DNA of 64,000 bases from 66-474 sp044464225 (lineage in GTDB: Bacteria; Pseudomonadota; Gammaproteobacteria; Xanthomonadales; Rhodanobacteraceae). Positions 60,483 to 64,000 of the stretch are shown here, piece after piece. The stretch covers positions 36,561 through 100,560 of the forward strand of contig JBIQLN010000013.1 in the NCBI GenBank assembly GCA_044464225.1, in the 5' to 3' direction. The position numbers and the translations under genes were made by a program. The notes below the pieces were generated by a model, which saw nothing but the letters and a program-made list of their open reading frames with translations, searched no databases and was not told where the DNA came from. Within the stretch, counting starts at the first letter, position 1. Every line of letters begins with the position of its first letter.

Positions 60483-61718
60483 CTACCCCACGCCGCTCGG
60501 ATACGGAAATGCCTGGGGCGCCGGAAGTGCACTATCGAAATGCGCGCGAACCGCCGCGTCGGTGACGGCATAACCCCAGTTGATCAGGCGTTCCTGCGTG
60601 GCGTCGTCCTTGGCCGAAAGATCGGTGCCGACGTGCGCCAGGCGCACGGTGGCCTCACTCGGGCACGCCAGCGCCTGCGCGCAACCGTGCACGGCGATGT
60701 CCTGTTCGATATCCCAGAACGCCCCGTGGCGCACGCCTGCCACGAGGTCGCCGACCAGCAGGCGTTTGCGCAGGCTGAGGACCTGGTTGTCCATCACGTC
60801 GATGCAGCGCTGGCCGAGGCGCACCCAGTCCGCGTGAACCTCGGGCTGGACGGCAAAAGGCGCGCCGGCGTTGCTGACGAGCAGTGTCTGGTACCGCTTG
60901 TAGGCCGTTTCCAGGCCGAGGTTGTCGTAGACACCGCCGTCCGCCAGCACCGGCCTGGTGGTGAAGGGCGTGCGCTGCAAGTTGTCGGCACCCTGGCCGC
61001 CCGAGTTCGGTGTGTAGTCCTCGTCGCGGAGCGACAGCGGCGCGGGCGCAAGGACCGGCGGAAACGCGGACGATGCGGCGACGGCTTGCGCCAGCGAAAT
61101 GGTCGGCCGCTTCACTTCGCCCACCCGCCAGTCACGCATGTACGGTTTCATGAATCGCCACAACGCACCCGACTGCAGGTTCGAGGCGTTGATGACGAAC
61201 CGCGGGAAATCGGGCAGATCCTGGAGTGTCGCGTCACCGAACAGGTGCTTCTTGTAGGCCGCGATGATGTGGTTGTTCACCGAGCCAGGCACGGCGATGT
61301 TCCAGAGCATGTGCATCACGCCCTTGGGATCCTTGCCCGCGAGCGACTCGTGGGCAATTTTGCGGATGGGCGCAACGACCAGTTCGACATAGCGATCGAC
61401 CAGCCCGGGCTGGCCTACCGCGAGATCCTTCCACTTCAGCCCGAGCATGCCGGCCAGCAGCGAACCGCCCGAGACGCTGGAGATCCGTTGCAGTGTTCCG
61501 GCCGGCTGCCGCGAACCGTCGGCCCTGCGGATGGTGTGCGTGGCCGGACCGAGCAGGCCGAGTTCCGCCAGGCGCCAGATCGCGCCGGTGTGGAACAACA
61601 TGGCGCGGTACCCCCCGCCGGAAAGGCAGATGGCGATCCCCTGTTCGGGTGTTCCCAGAGCCGGCTCGCCCGGAAGCGCCTCGACCGGAGCCGGTGAAGC
61701 AACGGTAGTTGCATTCAT
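60483..61718 (-). CDS. Patatin-like phospholipase
   Basis: 411 residues. Oxyanion-hole motif SGGGYRAMLFHTGA near residue 31, nucleophile region ISSVSGGSL near 80 (Ser replaces the first Gly of GxSxG), and catalytic Asp in LADGGVYDNLG near 256. No signal peptide. Likely a cytosolic lipase acting on phospholipids, or an effector that needs a trigger. GGAGG is 6 bases before the ATG at 61718; a TTG at 61724 is an alternative. First gene of the patatin-HExxH-MBL cluster. Confidence 0.88.
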   Translation of the reverse strand: MNATTVASPAPVEALPGEPALGTPEQGIAICLSGGGYRAMLFHTGAIWRLAELGLLGPATHTIRRADGSRQPAGTLQRISSVSGGSLLAGMLGLKWKDLAVGQPGLVDRYVELVVAPIRKIAHESLAGKDPKGVMHMLWNIAVPGSVNNHIIAAYKKHLFGDATLQDLPDFPRFVINASNLQSGALWRFMKPYMRDWRVGEVKRPTISLAQAVAASSAFPPVLAPAPLSLRDEDYTPNSGGQGADNLQRTPFTTRPVLADGGVYDNLGLETAYKRYQTLLVSNAGAPFAVQPEVHADWVRLGQRCIDVMDNQVLSLRKRLLVGDLVAGVRHGAFWDIEQDIAVHGCAQALACPSEATVRLAHVGTDLSAKDDATQERLINWGYAVTDAAVRAHFDSALPAPQAFPYPSGVG

Positions 61719-61886
61719 GGCCAACCTCCATGCCCGTCACGGCGTCGATGATAGCCATTCGGGAGCGGCGTGCGCGGCGACCCGGCCGCTAAGGAGCTTG
61801 CACGCCCACATCGCCAACGGCGATGTACCATCGGCTTTCCGTCTGCAGCATGCCCGCCTGCCGAACGGACTTGGGCGGAGGTGCGA

Positions 61887-62333
61887 ATGATCGTTCACTA
61901 CCTCGATGTTGCGATGCGCCACCTGAAACGCGGTCCCGCGTCCATGGCGTTCATGGTGGCGGCGCTCGGCGTTGGCCTGGCTGCATCCGCAGGCGCCGCA
62001 CCGCGTGGCGCGGGCGGGCAGCGCGCGGCCGGTGCGCAGAACGTGCCGCCGTCCGCTTATCAGTGTACGGCCGGGTCGCAGGTGTGGATCCAGATGGATC
62101 CTTGCCCACGGATATACCTGAAGGATCCCCAGGATGAGGACGCTGCCCCCTCGGTGGATGCAGACCCGGTACGCATGCCACCGGCCCTGCTGGAACGCGT
62201 GTCCGTCCACCAACGGAAACTCGACGCGCCGGAACTGTGCCGGGAACTCGACGATCACAAAGTCCCCTTGAAGCATCACGGCAGCAGCGACGTATACGAG
62301 CGCAACCTGGCGAAGTCCAGATTCTGCCACTGA
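61887..62333 (+). CDS. Uncharacterised secreted or membrane-anchored protein
   Basis: 148 residues. A hydrophobic segment near residues 20-38 (MAFMVAALGVGLAASAGAA) looks like a signal peptide, which might start at the internal ATG at 61943. The rest is soluble with four cysteines (YQCTAG, DPCPRIYL, ELCREL, SRFCH) that could form two disulfides. GGCGGAGG lies upstream of the ATG. I do not recognise the family. It is divergent from the patatin gene and stands alone before tRNA-Arg. Confidence 0.6.
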   Translation: MIVHYLDVAMRHLKRGPASMAFMVAALGVGLAASAGAAPRGAGGQRAAGAQNVPPSAYQCTAGSQVWIQMDPCPRIYLKDPQDEDAAPSVDADPVRMPPALLERVSVHQRKLDAPELCRELDDHKVPLKHHGSSDVYERNLAKSRFCH

Positions 62334-62503
62334 GCCCCGCGCCCTCTGCTCTCGCGCGCGTGGCGACCGGATGCCCGGAACCGCAACGGACGGTTGTGTC
62401 CTGCCGCACAGCGTCCCGGGATCGACACACGGGCCAGGGAGAGCCGTCCCGCGACGAGCCGTGACCGCGATGGATCGATTGCAGGTTAAGGCAACTTCTT
62501 GAT

Positions 62504-62580
62504 TGGCGCGCCCGGCGGGATTCGAACCCACGACCCCTGCCTTCGGAGGGCAGTACTCTATCCAGCTGAGCTACAGGCGC
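62504..62580 (-). tRNA. tRNA-Arg (CCG)
   Basis: 77-nt cloverleaf on the minus strand: acceptor GCGCCTG with CGGGCGC, anticodon loop CTCCGAA (CCG), T-loop TTCGAAT, encoded CCA. Its T-arm is shared with the relic at 55163-55230. Confidence 0.95.
62519..62535 (+). repeat. 17-bp direct repeat, right copy (inside tRNA-Arg)
   Basis: Same sequence as 55175-55191; it covers the T-arm of tRNA-Arg, a common integration target. Confidence 0.5.
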
Positions 62581-62728
62581 GTTGACCTTTCCATCGCGTA
62601 TTCCGCTCGATGACGTGCGGCTTCGAAGGACAGCATTCCGTCCAGCCGGGCTGCGAGCGCGAAGCCGCAATGATACAGGCTCGGGCACGCATTTTCGCCG
62701 TCGACCAGGCGAACAGCCACCGCCGGTA

Positions 62729-63319
62729 TCAACGCACCACCGCCCGATCGCGCGCGTCGGTGTCCCACTTCGGCGCATTGCGGATCGCGGGCAGCACGTC
62801 TTCCGGTTCCGCGACGCGGCTCCACATCTTCAGGTGTTCGGGATTCATGAAACGCTGTTCGATCACCTGGTGCAGGAAGGCATCGAGTGGCTGCCAGTAA
62901 CCGAGCGTATCGAGCAGCACGATCGGATTGAAGTAGAGGCCGAGCCGCTTCAGCGTGATCGCTTCGAACAGTTCTTCCAGCGTGCCGCAGCCGCCCGGCA
63001 GCGCGACCACCGCATCGGAACCGGTGAGCAGGCAATGCTTGCGTTCGCGCATGTCGTCGACGAGGTCGAGTTTCGTCAGGCCCGGGTGGCCCCATTCCAG
63101 GTCGGCCATGAAGCGCGGCAGGATGCCGATGACTTGCCCGCCCCTCGACAGTGCGCCATCGGCGACCGCACCCATCGAGCCTGCGGAACCTCCGCCGTAC
63201 ACGATGCTGTGGCCGTCGCTTGCGAGCAGTTCGCCGAGGTGGAACGCCGCTTCGCGATAACGCGGATCGGCCTGGTTGCTCGAAGCGCAGTAAACGCAGA
63301 TGCGCATGCGTCGCGTCAC
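62729..63319 (-). CDS. LOG-family (TIGR00730) nucleoside-5'-monophosphate phosphoribohydrolase
   Basis: 196 residues: ICVYCASSNQADPRYREAAF at the start, YGGGSAGSMGAVADGAL, and PGGCGTLEELFEA, the catalytic PGGxGTxxE motif. Bacterial members hydrolyse nucleotide monophosphates such as AMP, or cytokinin precursors. The GTG start overlaps the cupin stop (GTGA); an ATG at 63307 is an alternative. Confidence 0.9.
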   Translation of the reverse strand: MTRRMRICVYCASSNQADPRYREAAFHLGELLASDGHSIVYGGGSAGSMGAVADGALSRGGQVIGILPRFMADLEWGHPGLTKLDLVDDMRERKHCLLTGSDAVVALPGGCGTLEELFEAITLKRLGLYFNPIVLLDTLGYWQPLDAFLHQVIEQRFMNPEHLKMWSRVAEPEDVLPAIRNAPKWDTDARDRAVVR

Positions 63320-63618
63320 TCGTCCTGGTCGATGATCACCAGCGTGCCATGGCTGCCGGCGGCCACGGCATGCGGCACGTTGGCGGGAACGATGTAGATC
63401 TCGCCCGCCGAAACGTTGACGACTTCACCGCCGATCGCGAGCTTGAGTTCGCCGTCCAGTACCAGCAAACCCTCGTCGTAGGCGTGCGGTTCTTCGCCCG
63501 ACGCGGTGCCGTTCATCCGCAATACCTTGACGTTGGCACCGGCCGCGAGCCCGACGACTTTCGACCGCCACGGCTCCGGCAACATGTTCGAAAGCGCCCG
63601 CAGGTTGGTTTTGCTCAT
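63316..63618 (-). CDS. Small cupin-domain protein
   Basis: 100-residue single cupin fold: HAYDEGLLVLDGELKLAIGG and AGEIYIVPANVPHAV, with the metal-ligand pattern partly present. Function unknown. It is coupled to the LOG gene downstream and lies 100 bp downstream of the rho stop. Confidence 0.85.
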   Translation of the reverse strand: MSKTNLRALSNMLPEPWRSKVVGLAAGANVKVLRMNGTASGEEPHAYDEGLLVLDGELKLAIGGEVVNVSAGEIYIVPANVPHAVAAGSHGTLVIIDQDE

Positions 63619-63718
63619 GCCTGATACCCCGAAACTTCCGAGCCCTTCCCGGTCATTCCGGCGAATGCGCCCACGACGACCACCTTGATGCTTTGCGCGC
63701 CCCCAATCCAGGTTCCGC

Positions 63719-64000
63719 TCACCGCTTCATCGCGTTGAAGAACTCGTCGTTGGTCTTGGTGTTCTTCATCTTGTCGAGCATGAACTCCATCGCGGCCAGC
63801 TCGTCCATCGGATGGAGAAGCTTGCGCAGGATCCAGATCTTCTGGAGCATGTCCGGCGGGATCAGGAGTTCCTCGCGGCGGGTGCCGGAGCGGTTGATGT
63901 TGATGGCCGGGTACACGCGCTTTTCGCTGATGCGGCGATCGAGGTGCACTTCCATGTTGCCGGTGCCCTTGAATTCCTCGTAGATCACCTCGTCCATCTT
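63719..64000 (-). CDS. rho: Transcription termination factor Rho, C-terminal part (5' end outside window)
   Basis: The last 93 codons of Rho: MDEVIYEEFKGTGNMEVHLD, RRISEKRVYPAININRSGTR, and the end LDKMKNTKTNDEFFNAMKR, all highly conserved. Frame open at the right edge. Confidence 0.97.
   Translation of the reverse strand, partial: KMDEVIYEEFKGTGNMEVHLDRRISEKRVYPAININRSGTRREELLIPPDMLQKIWILRKLLHPMDELAAMEFMLDKMKNTKTNDEFFNAMKR

Noticed and set aside
55163..62580. Integrase or transposase gene supporting the island
   Set aside because: None of the genes in this interval resembles an integrase, transposase or phage protein, so the island is inferred only from the repeats and gene content.
1..64000. 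CRISPR arrays and insertion sequences
   Set aside because: No regularly spaced short repeats and no transposase-like proteins were seen.

Overview
The window is about 64 kb of GC-rich gammaproteobacterial chromosome. It is dominated by one nearly continuous flagellar and chemotaxis locus (1 to about 53450), followed by a short accessory stretch and housekeeping genes ending inside rho. GC-rich codon use, an IspD-type/SDR fusion, LicD genes and a dispersed intergenic repeat ending in CGTCATTCCGG suggest a Xanthomonadales-type organism (Rhodanobacteraceae or a relative). That placement is an inference and was not tested by a search. The flagellar regulation is not of the FleQ/FlhF/FlhG polar type usual in that order: flhDC, flhE and fliA are present, and no flhF or flhG lies between flhA and fliA. 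This resembles peritrichous, FlhDC-controlled systems.

Layout. 1-4843: end of flgI, then flgJ, flgK, flgL. 5460-7559: MHYT-GGDEF-EAL cyclic-di-GMP enzyme. 7570-19100 (minus): export and switch operon fliFGHIJKLMNOPQR, divergent from fliE (19355). 19861-28655 (minus): a small protein with a flagellin-like C-terminal tail, then two flagellin genes identical over 1022 bp that bracket a 6.2-kb modification cluster. That cluster encodes a cytidylyltransferase/dehydrogenase fusion like CDP-ribitol synthases, two LicD-type transferases and an FkbM-like protein. 29218-41786: chemoreceptor, a secreted small protein, motAB, cheAWR, cheB, a second chemoreceptor, cheYZ. 41964-50240: fliDST, a second FliK-like gene, an FlhB C-terminal homologue, flhB, flhA, flhE, fliA. 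50323-51298 (minus): flhDC. 51925-53450: a second cheR with cheD.

From 53522 the content changes: tRNA-Met, a ClC channel, a tRNA-like relic, LysR/NmrA divergent pair, a three-gene cluster (metallo-beta-lactamase fold, HExxH peptidase, patatin), a small secreted protein, tRNA-Arg(CCG), a LOG-family gene, a cupin and the 3' end of rho. The segment between the relic and tRNA-Arg shares a 17-bp direct repeat at its ends and may be an old island.

Regulation. Sequences fitting the FliA (sigma-28) promoter, T(A/C)AAGNNN-N11/12-G(C/T)CGATAN or close variants, precede flgK, both fliC copies, the flagellin-tail gene, the first chemoreceptor, a secreted protein gene, motA, cheB, fliD and cheR2. The expected cascade is FlhDC, then export and basal-body genes plus fliA, then FliA-driven filament, motor and chemotaxis genes. 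The flagellin-tail protein and the secreted protein look like unrecognised members of that late class.
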